DNA of 64,000 nt from Ktedonospora formicarum (lineage in GTDB: Bacteria; Chloroflexota; Ktedonobacteria; Ktedonobacterales; Ktedonobacteraceae), in the NCBI RefSeq assembly GCF_016587355.1, contig NZ_BNJF01000001.1:4369721-4433720 (forward strand). Reading direction: 5' to 3'. Positions 37,601-46,074 of this stretch are shown here, piece after piece. The notes under the pieces were generated by a model, which worked only from the letters and a program-made list of their open reading frames with translations, ran no database searches and was not told the DNA's origin. The first letter of the stretch is position 1; every line of letters starts with the position of its first letter. Both the position numbers and the translations under genes were made by a program.

Positions 37601-37663
37601 TGCTCTCTCCAGGCATGTCACGTTAAGCCTGACTCATCTTTAACGCGATTATTCCTTCTCTGA
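34655..37663 (+). CDS. TPR-CHAT caspase-like protease
   Basis: This is a protein of about 1,000 residues. Residues 60-480 are tetratricopeptide-like helical repeats (AQYDTALRMFDRAIETYQ, QGRYSQALLLYNQC, GAINEALTYYDRAIQ), likely a binding scaffold. The C-terminal CHAT domain (about 690-990) starts with LVIVPYGILHYLPFHALWDG. It has the catalytic dyad His in VHIAAHGLFRLD (about 842) and Cys in VLSACETGRAVIGGVDEV (about 885), then GAATLLPTFWKVED and HPYFWAAFHLIG. Family knowledge: CHAT enzymes are caspase-like cysteine proteases, for example Csx29. Start ATG 34655, or TTG at 34640; neither has a clear ribosome site. Its place behind a sigma and anti-sigma gene suggests it cleaves the anti-sigma protein. 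Confidence 0.9.
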   Translation: MAPLELAATLVRANEEQGLKLLHVYVPRLSAADLKLLMNKVKSEADRSWFSDVDLSFRLSGYLMLIGDLARNKSYHALGLMARGDALRRMERYQEALPFLDAAGEEFLEISDEVSWARTRIGRISACLHLNRMTEALRDAAVARDIFVRHGKLLRAGQIDVNAAIINYELAQYDTALRMFDRAIETYQMCSENVDLHIARARGNKALTLAAQGRFREAVALHKQARATFEQYGDHEEISVAREDLNIAEIYSAQGRYSQALLLYNQCRETFKKYHMYDSSAEATHQMCVCLLRLNRSREAYDLASEVVKFFRSSSAQRDNLAHALMRQANAASLMQRYQEADELLREASILLVEGGFVRLSAIARLRRADLYYANGQLEESLREVEYVADVFADQEDLPNLARSMLLQARIAEARQNPSVAQRLSLYALDIAQGQEILELQYLCYDLLGHLAERSGAINEALTYYDRAIQRIDELQSRLVLDERVSFLENKGEVYRRAMLLSLQCEDVSRALVYVEKAKSRALGDYLRNNIDIRVSVEDKVSEKLLEDISHLREEQAWYSSIVYGVEQEGNLSDTAARRRLAVGPVLARKEMLQRERHIEHLMEQMQLRSMREVMDLPQKQWTNSLITQLGPKLDSKTLILEYYIAAQDLYVFQMTRSGIVVRRLPEAVPQLERLMSLLRMNLDLVARSVGMPDQAQVCSELRENCTGLLQRLYDILLRPAKEAIQGCHRLVIVPYGILHYLPFHALWDGDRFLVEQVEVSYLPSATLWDVCRRRGKCTLLSRDALRQALVLGFAEHGRLPHALEEARGVATQLGVEAALNEQATTSLLREQGARSPLVHIAAHGLFRLDAPNFSSIHLSDRQLSTIEAFNLDLSSCSLVVLSACETGRAVIGGVDEVIGLGRGFLYAGAATLLPTFWKVEDASSAELMQLFYYELLRGESKAGALAKAQRAFISQAQSSTRDYRVHPYFWAAFHLIGDAGHCSLQACHVKPDSSLTRLFLL

Positions 37664-37676
37664 ATAGCGCTCAGAA

Positions 37677-38312
37677 TTAGCGCATATGCAGTTCTGTTGA
37701 GGGTGATGATTGCTCTGTTTCCGTGTCTCCATCCGGCAGCGGCTCCATGCCCTGACACAGGTAACGCCAGTAGTGAGCAAGCTCTTCAGATGAAATAGTG
37801 TGTTGATTCTCAAGCCACCACGTTGCCAACGCCAAACTAGCTCCTGCATAAAATTGTCCGATGATAGGCAAGGGGACTGTGAAGCGACGCCCACTCTTTT
37901 GAGATTCCACCAATTGCGCCTCAATTACCTCTGCTGTCTGGCGCCGTAATAGGGTAGAAAGCATTTGATTCTCTTTGTCCACTAGCAAGCGTTCGTAGTA
38001 ATGATAATCCGAGGTGATACGCTCAAATAATTGCACAAGTTCCTGCTCTCGCTCTTCTGCGTTTTTGGCTTGACAGTGTTTTCTGCGTGCTGTCTCTTGA
38101 TCGAACTTGATCCCATAGGATAACAGCTCGTATTTGCTTTCAAAGTGCTTATAAAAGGTTGTCCGATTGATTGTTGCCTCTGTACAAATGTCGGTGACGC
38201 TGATTTCTTCGAAGGAACGGACCTCTAACAGAGCACGCAGAGTCTCCCAGAGGAGTTTCTGGGTCCGTTTGACACGTGGATCTTCAGGATTGGGGAATGA
38301 GTTTCTCAACAT
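37677..38312 (-). CDS. TetR/AcrR family transcriptional regulator
   Basis: This repressor-type regulator has 211 residues. The N-terminal helix-turn-helix spans KRTQKLLWETLRALLEVRSF and ISVTDICTEATINRTTFYKHF (about residues 16-59), followed by an alpha-helical ligand-binding domain. The LLSYGI and YYERLLVDKENQ segments and the C-terminal TISSEELAHYWRYL helix resemble the AcrR-type C-terminal region found in many Gram-positive and Chloroflexota TetR proteins. It is transcribed divergently from the cytochrome P450 gene, and the shared gap holds a 14-bp inverted repeat that would suit a TetR dimer. The effector is unknown; a hydrophobic P450 substrate is a reasonable guess. Confidence 0.9.
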   Translation of the reverse strand: MLRNSFPNPEDPRVKRTQKLLWETLRALLEVRSFEEISVTDICTEATINRTTFYKHFESKYELLSYGIKFDQETARRKHCQAKNAEEREQELVQLFERITSDYHYYERLLVDKENQMLSTLLRRQTAEVIEAQLVESQKSGRRFTVPLPIIGQFYAGASLALATWWLENQHTISSEELAHYWRYLCQGMEPLPDGDTETEQSSPSTELHMR

Positions 38313-38391
38313 CTCTTTCTCCTCTGTTGCTTAGTCAACAATCCTCATGCTCTTGTGGCTTGACGGTTTGCCACCAGGGAGCTTAGACTGC

Positions 38392-38431
38392 AAAGAGACA
38401 CCTGTATGGATAGTATAACAGATGTCTCTTT
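38392..38431. promoter_or_regulatory. Inverted repeat in the TetR/P450 divergent region, probable operator
   Basis: Arms 38392-38405 (AAAGAGACACCTGT) and 38418-38431 (ACAGATGTCTCTTT) match at 13 of 14 positions around a 12-base centre containing TATAAC. A plus-strand TTGACG (38360-38365) with TAGACT 18 bases on is a possible P450 promoter just upstream. The 344-base gap has no gene. Confidence 0.45.
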
Positions 38432-38656
38432 ACCAGGAAGGTGGTGATTGCCACCAAGCAAGTTCCTCATGAACCTGGGAGATATCGGAGGGTAAGAGAG
38501 TCAAGATACAGAAATACTGCTCTTTGCGGTATTGGAAGACTTGTATAACTCGAAGGCTAACAGAAACAGGTTATCTGATGCGTGATTCCTTTTGGCAGGA
38601 TATCCGCAGAGAGGGATACGCGAAGGAAAGAAGAGATAAATGGAAGGATAAACAGC

Positions 38657-39919
38657 ATGGATATGTCGAATCAGACCGCTTCATCACAGCAGATGTTGGG
38701 CGTGTTGAGTGGCAGTGCCCCGGAATTAGTTGCTAATCCCTTTCCTCTATTCGCACAGATGCGGTCTATGGGAGCCGTTATACAGTTACCGTTTTCCCTG
38801 CCAGGACTTGGTCAGCGGGCCTGGTTGGTGACGCGTATGCAAGAGGCTGTCCAGGTGCTTAAAGATCTTGCCAGTTTTACGGTTGATCCTCGTTCCATCG
38901 GCGATACCAACTCTTCTCATCAGACTGCGGCGGATTATGTCGGGGCGGAGAGTATGATGCTCTCTCAAACTATGCTCTCTGTTGACGATCCTGACCATCG
39001 ACGTTTGCGCTCCCTGGTGTCTAAAGCCTTCACTCCCCGGTATATCGAGAGCTTACGCCCGTGCGTCCAGGAGATTGCTGATACCCTGCTGGATCGGGTA
39101 CAAGACCAGGGGCAGATAGAACTGGTCACCGACTATGCTTTTCCGTTGCCCATCAACGTCATTTCGGAGATGCTGGGTGTGCCTCGCTCAGATCACGATC
39201 AGATTCGCGTCTGGTCGCAGGCGTTGGCTCAGGGGCAAAGCGTGGGAGGGCGCGATCCAGGTGTGGCGGCGCATCAACGCGCGTTTGGGGAATATACTGC
39301 TCAGCTAGTAGCCCAGAAGCGTAAACAGCCAGGGGATGATCTGATTAGCCAGATGATTGCCATTGAAGAAGAGGGAGATCGCCTCAGCGAGGCGGAACTT
39401 TTCTCAATGATTACTTTGCTCATCTTTGCAGGTCATGAGACTACCTCCAATTTGATCGCGACTGGCACCTTGATGCTCCTGGATTATCCTGAACAACTTG
39501 AGAAGCTCAAAGCCGACCACAGCCTGATTCCAGCAGCGGTAGAAGAGCTACTACGTTATAATGGACCCGCGACTATTGTGGCACCACGCTTCGCGAAGAA
39601 AGATACCGAACTGGCGGGTCAACAGATCCAGCAGGGAGATGTGCTCCTGGTGCTGCCTGCTTCGGCGAATCGTGATGAGAGCCAGTTCCCAGATCCAGAA
39701 GATTTAAATATCGCGCGCGCACTCAATCGTCACATCGCCTTTGGATATGGCATTCATACATGTTTAGGAGCTCCACTTGCTCGCCTGGAAGGAGACATTG
39801 CCTTTACTACCCTCCTTCGTCGGATGCCTAACCTGCGCCTCGCTATCCCGCGAGAGAGCATTACCTGGCACTTCAGTCTGAACTCTCGGAGCCTGGCTGC
39901 CCTGCCTCTCGCTTTCTAG
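38657..39919 (+). CDS. Cytochrome P450 monooxygenase
   Basis: This soluble bacterial P450 has 420 residues. The I-helix has AGHETTSNLIATG (oxygen-activating Thr), the K-helix has EELLRY (ExxR), and the haem-binding loop is FGYGIHTCLGAPLARLEG with the Cys ligand near residue 370. The AAGGA site before the ATG at 38657 supports this start; upstream GTG starts would add an unlikely basic stretch. The closest type is CYP107-like bacterial class I enzymes, which need ferredoxin partners that are not encoded nearby. The gene is divergent from a TetR regulator that may control it and is followed by a strong hairpin. The substrate is unknown. Confidence 0.93.
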   Translation: MDMSNQTASSQQMLGVLSGSAPELVANPFPLFAQMRSMGAVIQLPFSLPGLGQRAWLVTRMQEAVQVLKDLASFTVDPRSIGDTNSSHQTAADYVGAESMMLSQTMLSVDDPDHRRLRSLVSKAFTPRYIESLRPCVQEIADTLLDRVQDQGQIELVTDYAFPLPINVISEMLGVPRSDHDQIRVWSQALAQGQSVGGRDPGVAAHQRAFGEYTAQLVAQKRKQPGDDLISQMIAIEEEGDRLSEAELFSMITLLIFAGHETTSNLIATGTLMLLDYPEQLEKLKADHSLIPAAVEELLRYNGPATIVAPRFAKKDTELAGQQIQQGDVLLVLPASANRDESQFPDPEDLNIARALNRHIAFGYGIHTCLGAPLARLEGDIAFTTLLRRMPNLRLAIPRESITWHFSLNSRSLAALPLAF

Positions 39920-39940
39920 TTGAGGGCAGAAGGATAATCC

Positions 39941-39992
39941 TTCGCCCACCGTTTCTTTGGATGTACCAGTGTCCAAAGAAACGGTGGGCGAA
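39941..39992 (+). terminator. Perfect 21-bp hairpin after P450 gene
   Basis: Arms 39941-39961 and 39972-39992 are perfectly complementary, with a 10-base loop, 21 bases past the P450 stop. Confidence 0.7.
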
Positions 39993-40127
39993 AATGTGGA
40001 GAAATGCTTAGGAGTGCTTCACCTATATAATTACCACTCAGACCTGCGCATGGTAAAATGTGGGCGCGGCTTGTTGTAGAGGACCGAGCATGGAAGATTT
40101 TAGCGGAAAGTTGAGGGTTTGATTCTG

Positions 40128-41441
40128 GTGAAGTATCTGGCACCGGCATATGTATATACCCAAGGAGGGCTGGAGAAAGACAGGCTCATCGCGATTGGCG
40201 ATGATGGGCGGATCGTGATGATGGGTGATGCAAGGCAGCATGAGCAGATTACGGAGGGTGAGCAGATTGAGTATCTGCCGAAGACCTTGCTCTTACCAGG
40301 CTTTGTGAATGCGCACAGTCATGTCTTTCAGCGTGAGTTACGTGGACATACCCATCGACCCCTTTCGCGCCAGGATACCTTCTGGACCTGGCGACGCGCG
40401 ATGTATGCGCAGGCCCAAAGCTTGACGCCAGAATTGCTCTATGAGAGCGCGTACCACACCTATCGTGAGATGCTTGCCGCTGGCTATACCAGCGTAGGCG
40501 AGTTCCACTATGTTCATCATCAGCTAGATGGTACTCCCTATGAGCGCCCGAACGCGATGGCTGAAGCTATCTTGCAGGCTGGTCAGGATGCAGGTATACG
40601 CGTAGTCATGCTTCTGAGCGCGTATGCGCGAGGCGGTTTTCAGCAGCCAGCAGAGGAGGGCCAGCGGCGCTTCTGTGACGGCTCTGTGGAGCTATACCTG
40701 GCGCGCGTGGAGGCGTTACGTCAGGCTGGATTTGCCGTAGGGCTTGCGCCTCATTCGGTGCGTGCAGTTCCTGGGGACTGGTTTCGGGCTCTTGCTGCTT
40801 ATAGCCGTGAGCATGGCCTTCCTCTACATGTACACGCAGACGAACAGATGGCGGAGATTGAGCAGTGCCAAAGCGTTCACGGCTGTCGACCCATTGAGCT
40901 GCTGGAACGCTATGATGCCTTATATTCCGGCACGACGATCATTCACGCTACACATGCGAACGAGTATGAATTATCTCTTCTGGACCAGTATGGCTGCACG
41001 GTTTGCGTGTGCCCAACCACTGAGGGTGACCTCGGAGATGGTATCGCTCCCTATCAAGAGCTGGCCGCGCGGAATATTCCTCTGGCGATTGGGGCGGATA
41101 GCAATACGCGCCTGGACCCCTTTGAGGAACTGCGCTGGGCTGAATATAGTGCGCGTATGCGCTACCAACGTCGGCGTATTCTGGTCGCGGGCGAACTAGA
41201 TGCGCCGGGTCCTTTGCTATTGACCACTGGCACGCGTGGTGGGGCCCAGGCTCTAGGCATCGCAACGGGCGAGATTGCGCCGGACCAGTTCGCGGATTTT
41301 GTGGAGATTGACCTGGAACACCCACAGGTGCGTGGATGGAGCGACGAGGATCTGCTCGATACGCTGTTCTTTGGCGTATCCTCAACGGTTATTGCTCGCA
41401 CCTGGGTTGGTGGGCGCTGTGTCCATCATCGTGAGGATTAA
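40128..41441 (+). CDS. hutF: Formimidoylglutamate deiminase-like amidohydrolase
   Basis: This is an amidohydrolase-fold metal enzyme of about 437 residues. It resembles HutF, which deiminates N-formimino-L-glutamate in the histidine degradation branch to formylglutamate. The metal-binding HxH lies in VNAHSHVFQRELRGH (about residues 63-77). TFWTWRRAMYAQAQ, GLAPHSVRAVPGDW, LHVHADEQMAEIEQC and ATHANEYEL are HutF-like. The acid is in LAIGADSNTRLDPFEELRWAEY. No other hut genes are seen nearby, so the role rests on sequence alone. The start is uncertain: GTG 40128 with GAGGG upstream, or TTG 40119. It converges with the tricorn gene after a shared hairpin. Confidence 0.85.
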   Translation: MKYLAPAYVYTQGGLEKDRLIAIGDDGRIVMMGDARQHEQITEGEQIEYLPKTLLLPGFVNAHSHVFQRELRGHTHRPLSRQDTFWTWRRAMYAQAQSLTPELLYESAYHTYREMLAAGYTSVGEFHYVHHQLDGTPYERPNAMAEAILQAGQDAGIRVVMLLSAYARGGFQQPAEEGQRRFCDGSVELYLARVEALRQAGFAVGLAPHSVRAVPGDWFRALAAYSREHGLPLHVHADEQMAEIEQCQSVHGCRPIELLERYDALYSGTTIIHATHANEYELSLLDQYGCTVCVCPTTEGDLGDGIAPYQELAARNIPLAIGADSNTRLDPFEELRWAEYSARMRYQRRRILVAGELDAPGPLLLTTGTRGGAQALGIATGEIAPDQFADFVEIDLEHPQVRGWSDEDLLDTLFFGVSSTVIARTWVGGRCVHHRED

Positions 41442-41453
41442 TCTTCAGATGGT

Positions 41454-41487
41454 AAATGGTGGCGTAGGAACATCTACGCCACCATTT
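41454..41487. terminator. Bidirectional terminator between hutF and tricorn genes
   Basis: Perfect 14-base arms AAATGGTGGCGTAG (41454-41467) and their complement (41474-41487) with a 6-base loop and TTTTATT on the plus strand. Confidence 0.75.
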
Positions 41488-41502
41488 TATTATGTGTCTA
41501 CC

Positions 41503-44500
41503 TTACTGTGAAGCGCTCTCGATATCGGTGTCACTCTCATCGGGTCGATTAACCCAGCCGCGATAGGGGCGCTTTCCAGGTGTAGGCTCAAGCGTCTTCG
41601 CCTCGCGAGCCAGATGCATCGCTTCGCTAATAGAGCGCTCCAATTGGGGATCGATGTCGTTCACATAGTCCTGTGGGGCAATATCGACCTCAATATCTGG
41701 TTCTGTACCATAGTTCTCAATATCCCAACCTACATCCTCGAACCAGTTCGCGAATTCTGGCTGCGTGGTGGTAGTACCATCCACAAGCTGGTGGTTCAGT
41801 GTATAGCCGACAACGCCGCCCCAGGTTCGTTTGCCGATGAGTGGTCCAAGTTCTAGGAGCTTAAAGCTGTGGCTAAAGATGTCGCCATCGGAACCCGCAT
41901 GCTCATTCGTGAGCGCGACCATTGGTCCGCGAGGAGATTCCTTTGGATAAGGCATGGGCTTGCCCCAGCGCGAGAATTTATAGCCAATGCGGCGGCGGGA
42001 GAGCTTCTCCAAAAGCAAGCTGGAAACGTTGCCACCACCATTCCAGCGCACATCCACTATCAAAGCTGGATAGTCATACTCGGCGAGGAAGCTGCGATGG
42101 AACTCCGCGAAACCTAGTGGCCCCATATTGGGAATGTGGATATAGCCAACCTGCCCCCGTGACTTCTGATGCACGATGCGGCGGTTGTGCTCAACCCAAT
42201 CGCGATAGCGTGCATCACTCTCCGTTGAGAGCGAAATCGCTGTGACGGTTACGCCGCGTCTGGTTGCACCTTCCCGTGGCTCAACAACCAGGCTCACTTC
42301 ATTGCTCGACTGGTTGACCAGGAGTTCTTGAGGGCTCAGACGTGGCCCTACTCGCTGACCATTAATAGCGATGATCGCGTCTCCCTCCGCAATGCCCAGA
42401 CCTGGCGCGCTGAGAGGTGAGGTCGCATCCTCATCGGAGGGGTCACCCTGGATGATACGCCCAATCCGATAGCGTTCTGTGGTGGGGTCATAATCCCAAT
42501 CGACGCCGAGTGAGCCCTGGCGATAGTAGTGCCCAAGACGATACTCACCTCCATACTCAAAGGCGTGAGAGGTTCCCAACTCCCCTTGTAACTCATGAAT
42601 CAGATCGGAGAGCTCGGAGCGTGAGCCAACCCGCTTGACGAGGGGGGCATAGCGTTCATAGATCGCATCCCAGTCCACACCAGACATATCCTCTGTCCAA
42701 AATTGTTCGCGCTGCAAGCGCCAGGCTTCAGCGAACATTTGTTGCCATTCGGCGGCGGGGAGCACTGAAACCTTGATGCGGTTGAGATCGATCCAGCCCG
42801 TATCGCGTCCTGGGTAATCGGCATCGGAGCGTGGTTTCTCCGCGTTGCGTGTGACCCGCAAACGGTTGCGTGAGCGATAGAGGAGTGTTGAGTTATCACG
42901 GGAAAGTTCCGCCTCGCTCACGTTATCAAAAATGCGTTCCAGGCGCTGGGTGTCCATATCGAAACTCTCGATCCATCCACGTCCTTTGCCCTCGGAGAGT
43001 GCTCCCGTCAAAGGAGCGACCATGAACAGGACCTTACCGCGCATGGCAAGAATATCTACATAGCGAGCCTCGCCTGTCGGGAAAGCCACAGCGCGTTTGG
43101 TAATGCCCTCCAGATCAATCTGGATTCGTGCTGGTGTCCCCTGGGCACTTGATGATGGCGCAGGAGCGCTTGCACCATTAGATGATGCTGTTTCGGGTGC
43201 GAAACCGGGTCTGCGTTGCAGATCGCGTGAAAGTCGTGATTCAGTGACAAAGGGCGAGCGGAGGTCTTTGCGCAGGGGAATGGCATAGGGCTGTACTCCT
43301 CGTGGGAAGCTCCACTCAAACTGCATATTGTCGGAGACTGGATTGTAGACTCGGTACCCCAGGAAGTAGAGGTATCGTCCTTCTGGATCGAACGTGGGGC
43401 TGACATCAGCCAGAATAGGTTCGGTGACAAAGTGGGTCTCGCCAGTCTCTAGGTTGCCTAGCTTGATGGCGCGCTTCTGTGAACTGCTTGCGAAGCTATA
43501 GGCCAGCCAGCGTCCATCTGGCGACCAGGCAAGATCGAAGATTCGTCCATGCTCGCTATGGTCCAAAACTCCATGCTGTTTTGTGTCCAGGTCTATAATA
43601 ATCAGTTCTTGTCGATGGTTAGTAATGGCAACGATGTTCTCGACGGGACACACTGCTAATTCGATGGTACGCCCAAACTCGATATCGGTCAGCAGGATAT
43701 GATCGTTATCACTTATAGGATCTATGATGACCAGGGTTTCACGACCGGGAGCATCGCTAATAGCTACCAGTCGCCAACCATCGTTGAGCCATTCTAGAAA
43801 GCGGTATCGTACGCCGTCCTGAATGCCATGTTGGATCGTTGCCCCTTCCCAATTACTCAGGCAAAACGCCTTGCCACGAGTAGTAATCGCCAGGGCGTGG
43901 CCGAGCGGATGAAGCGTAAATGTATCAATATATTGATCAGCTGGCACGAACTTCCGACTCAGCTGCGTGCGCTGGCTTGGCAATGAGACAGGTAGGAGAT
44001 GGACCTGATTCTGAGTTGGATTGAGCACATACAGGTCTGCGGCGGACTGAAACACCAGGCGCTCACCATCAGTAGAGAGTTGGCGGGCGTAGAAAGTGTC
44101 CAGGAAGGTATGGCGTTGGAGGTCCTCGCCATCGGGTGTGCAGGAATAGACATTGCCCACCCCTTCATGATCGGAGATAAAGTAGATGCGATCACCAACC
44201 CAGCATGGATCAGCAATATTACCGAGGATATTAAGTAGGCGGCTAAAGATTCCTTTGCCATCCGCATCGCACCAAAGATGCCCTACGGTTCCGCCACGAT
44301 AGCGTTTCCAGTAAGCTGGTTCTTCGATGTTACGTCCAATGACCACCCCTCCGTTGGGGCCATAGGAAATAGCATTCGCCATCCCGACTGGTATTTGTTG
44401 AGGTGGTCCGCCAGCAGGGCTGACAGCGTTGATGACTGTGTATTTAGCCGTGAATTGACCTGTACTACTGGCATAGAGAATCGTGCTCCCGTCAGGTGTC

Positions 44501-44841
44501 CAACCAAGGACAATGCAGGAGCCACCGTCGAATGTCAGGCGGCGCGCAGGCCCTCCCAGGGCGGGCATTACATAGACTTCTGCTGGCCCTTCTTCGCGGC
44601 CTACGAACGCGAGCCAGTTGCCATCGGGCGAAAAGTGAGGATGACTCACTCGGCCCTGACCAGCCGTTAGGCGCTCGGCTCGGCCTCCCTTACTTGATAC
44701 TAGCCAGAGGTCATCTTCCGCCACGAAGACAATTGAGTCTCCGTGAATAGTTGGGTAACGGATGTACCCCTGGGATGGTTTGGGTGGCAGGTATTCGTTT
44801 GTCGGGAGCTGAGTTAGCTTCTCTTGCTCGTTTGTTGTCAT
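41503..44841 (-). CDS. Tricorn protease homologue
   Basis: Tricorn is a giant self-compartmentalising peptidase that trims proteasome- or protease-derived oligopeptides. This homologue has 1,112 residues, normal for the family. Its N-terminal six- and seven-bladed propellers carry repeated SPDGNWLAFVG and SPDGRWLAYSF-type segments. The mixed PDZ domain (GIAEGDAIIAINGQRVG) precedes the C-terminal serine-peptidase core. Likely catalytic parts are His in GTSHAFEYGG, Ser-Asp in NEHAGSDGDIFSHSFK, and Glu in GTEPDIEVDI. Proteasome or tricorn-interacting factors are not in the window. It is a single gene; the upstream gap has a partial tandem duplication near its promoter. Confidence 0.92.
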   Translation of the reverse strand: MTTNEQEKLTQLPTNEYLPPKPSQGYIRYPTIHGDSIVFVAEDDLWLVSSKGGRAERLTAGQGRVSHPHFSPDGNWLAFVGREEGPAEVYVMPALGGPARRLTFDGGSCIVLGWTPDGSTILYASSTGQFTAKYTVINAVSPAGGPPQQIPVGMANAISYGPNGGVVIGRNIEEPAYWKRYRGGTVGHLWCDADGKGIFSRLLNILGNIADPCWVGDRIYFISDHEGVGNVYSCTPDGEDLQRHTFLDTFYARQLSTDGERLVFQSAADLYVLNPTQNQVHLLPVSLPSQRTQLSRKFVPADQYIDTFTLHPLGHALAITTRGKAFCLSNWEGATIQHGIQDGVRYRFLEWLNDGWRLVAISDAPGRETLVIIDPISDNDHILLTDIEFGRTIELAVCPVENIVAITNHRQELIIIDLDTKQHGVLDHSEHGRIFDLAWSPDGRWLAYSFASSSQKRAIKLGNLETGETHFVTEPILADVSPTFDPEGRYLYFLGYRVYNPVSDNMQFEWSFPRGVQPYAIPLRKDLRSPFVTESRLSRDLQRRPGFAPETASSNGASAPAPSSSAQGTPARIQIDLEGITKRAVAFPTGEARYVDILAMRGKVLFMVAPLTGALSEGKGRGWIESFDMDTQRLERIFDNVSEAELSRDNSTLLYRSRNRLRVTRNAEKPRSDADYPGRDTGWIDLNRIKVSVLPAAEWQQMFAEAWRLQREQFWTEDMSGVDWDAIYERYAPLVKRVGSRSELSDLIHELQGELGTSHAFEYGGEYRLGHYYRQGSLGVDWDYDPTTERYRIGRIIQGDPSDEDATSPLSAPGLGIAEGDAIIAINGQRVGPRLSPQELLVNQSSNEVSLVVEPREGATRRGVTVTAISLSTESDARYRDWVEHNRRIVHQKSRGQVGYIHIPNMGPLGFAEFHRSFLAEYDYPALIVDVRWNGGGNVSSLLLEKLSRRRIGYKFSRWGKPMPYPKESPRGPMVALTNEHAGSDGDIFSHSFKLLELGPLIGKRTWGGVVGYTLNHQLVDGTTTTQPEFANWFEDVGWDIENYGTEPDIEVDIAPQDYVNDIDPQLERSISEAMHLAREAKTLEPTPGKRPYRGWVNRPDESDTDIESASQ

Positions 44842-44881
44842 AGTAAGAGTAATGTGAGTTGCTAAGGTGTGTCGAATAACG

Positions 44882-44961
44882 AAATTGGTGTACGTAATAT
44901 TTATATTAGCAAAGCCTGAAAAATTGGTGTGCGTGGACCTACATTATAGCATAGCCTGGAA
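44882..44961. repeat. Imperfect tandem duplication of about 40 bases upstream of the tricorn gene
   Basis: Two copies (44882-44920 and 44921-44961) share AAATTGGTGT, ATTA/ATTATAGCA and AAAGCCTGAAA/ATAGCCTGGAAA. Each carries a minus-strand -10-like box (TAATAT and TATAAT), so it may be a doubled promoter. Otherwise the 342-base gap to 45183 holds only a weak plus-strand TATAAT at 45099-45104 for the FKBP gene. Confidence 0.4.
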
Positions 44962-45183
44962 AGGGAGGCTAGGAATTGAAGAGGTAAATAGGCTTTAAAG
45001 CAGTGGTATACAACAATGGAGGTGCCCTAAAAGCGATCAAATGGGCCTTCTTCTGCCTCATTGTTATAAGTTAGTGGCATCTTAGCCCGGTACCACCTTA
45101 TAATTAACCCCTTGTCAGATATAAGAAATAATGGTAACCTCAAGCTGCAATTATTCTACACAGATACGAGGAGAGAGCGTATT

Positions 45184-45894
45184 ATGTCACAGACCATACG
45201 TAGCGAAAAAGATCCATCGCCAAAGCAAGGACGGCCTGGGCAGCGTCAGCAGGAGCGCATAAACCGCAAAGAGCGGCGTAAACGCCGTGCCAGGACATGG
45301 ACTGTCTCAATTGTCGCTGTAGTACTGATTGCCCTGGGTGTCTGGGGCATTGTGCAATACCAGCAATATAACAATCAATTGGCCCTCGCGGCGAGCAAGA
45401 GCGCGACGGCAACAGCCGACGCAAAGGGCACTGCTGAGGTGAAAGCGACAGCGACAGGTATTGCGAATGCTGTGCAGACTGCAACAGGTGGTTCCCCTAC
45501 TCCAAGCGCGGGCCCAGACAAACCTCCCGTGGTAGATACTAGTAAGACTGTAAAGACGAAATCTGGACTGCAATATATTGATGTGAAGACCGGTAATGGG
45601 AAAGAGGTCACCAAAGGTAGCACCGTCAAAGTTGAGTATACGGGCTGGTTAGAAAGTAATGGCAAGAAATTTGATAGCTCTTATGACCGCAAGGGTGAGC
45701 TCTTCGAGTTAGCGAATGTTGGAAATGCAAGTGTGATCCCAGGTTGGAATGAGGGATTGATCGGCATGAAAGCGGGTGGTACGCGTCGCTTGATTATCCC
45801 GCCTGATCTGGGATATGGCAAAGAAGGAAGTGGCGATGTGATTCCGCCAAACTCGACCATCGTCTTTGATGTGACAGTAGTAACTGTGTCCTAG
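45184..45894 (+). CDS. Membrane-anchored FKBP-type peptidyl-prolyl isomerase
   Basis: This protein of 236 residues catalyses cis-trans isomerisation of prolyl bonds, probably outside the cytoplasm. A basic N-terminus (RKERRKRRARTW) leads into a membrane helix (WTVSIVAVVLIALGVWGIV, about residues 41-59). An Ala/Thr-rich linker and the FKBP domain follow (residues 125-236: VKVEYTGWLESNGKKFDSSY, VIPGWNEGLIGMKAGGTRRL, LGYGKEGSG, IPPNSTIVFDVTVV). The ATG at 45184 has AGGAGAG 8 bases before it; a TTG at 45112 would add an unlikely extension. A terminator-like hairpin follows, then the pyr leader on the same strand. Confidence 0.9.
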   Translation: MSQTIRSEKDPSPKQGRPGQRQQERINRKERRKRRARTWTVSIVAVVLIALGVWGIVQYQQYNNQLALAASKSATATADAKGTAEVKATATGIANAVQTATGGSPTPSAGPDKPPVVDTSKTVKTKSGLQYIDVKTGNGKEVTKGSTVKVEYTGWLESNGKKFDSSYDRKGELFELANVGNASVIPGWNEGLIGMKAGGTRRLIIPPDLGYGKEGSGDVIPPNSTIVFDVTVVTVS

Positions 45895-45940
45895 CATTTT
45901 CATCTGTAGGAGCATATCTCTCCAGGGAGAATAGAAGGGC

Positions 45941-45985
45941 AAAGGAGCGACCTCGGTATGAACGTAATACCGGAGTCGCCCCTTT
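45941..45985 (+). terminator. Terminator of the FKBP gene
   Basis: Imperfect arms 45941-45959 and 45967-45985 (mostly paired) are followed by a TTTCTTTT stretch. Confidence 0.6.
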
Positions 45986-46074
45986 CTTTTCTTAAGAAAG
46001 TTGCCACCCCTCTTCTTCGCGCGCCGAAAGCCGATAGAACTATCCAGGTGGCCTTATGGCAAACGGCATAACCC

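Noticed and set aside
32674..37663. Type III-E CRISPR (Craspase) locus
   Set aside because: The TPR-CHAT and sigma parts are present, but there is no gRAMP/Cas7-11 gene, no cas1/cas2 and no repeat-spacer array.
38524..38656. N-terminal extension of the P450 from upstream GTG starts
   Set aside because: The extension is basic and unlike P450 sequence, and the ATG at 38657 has its own AAGGA site.
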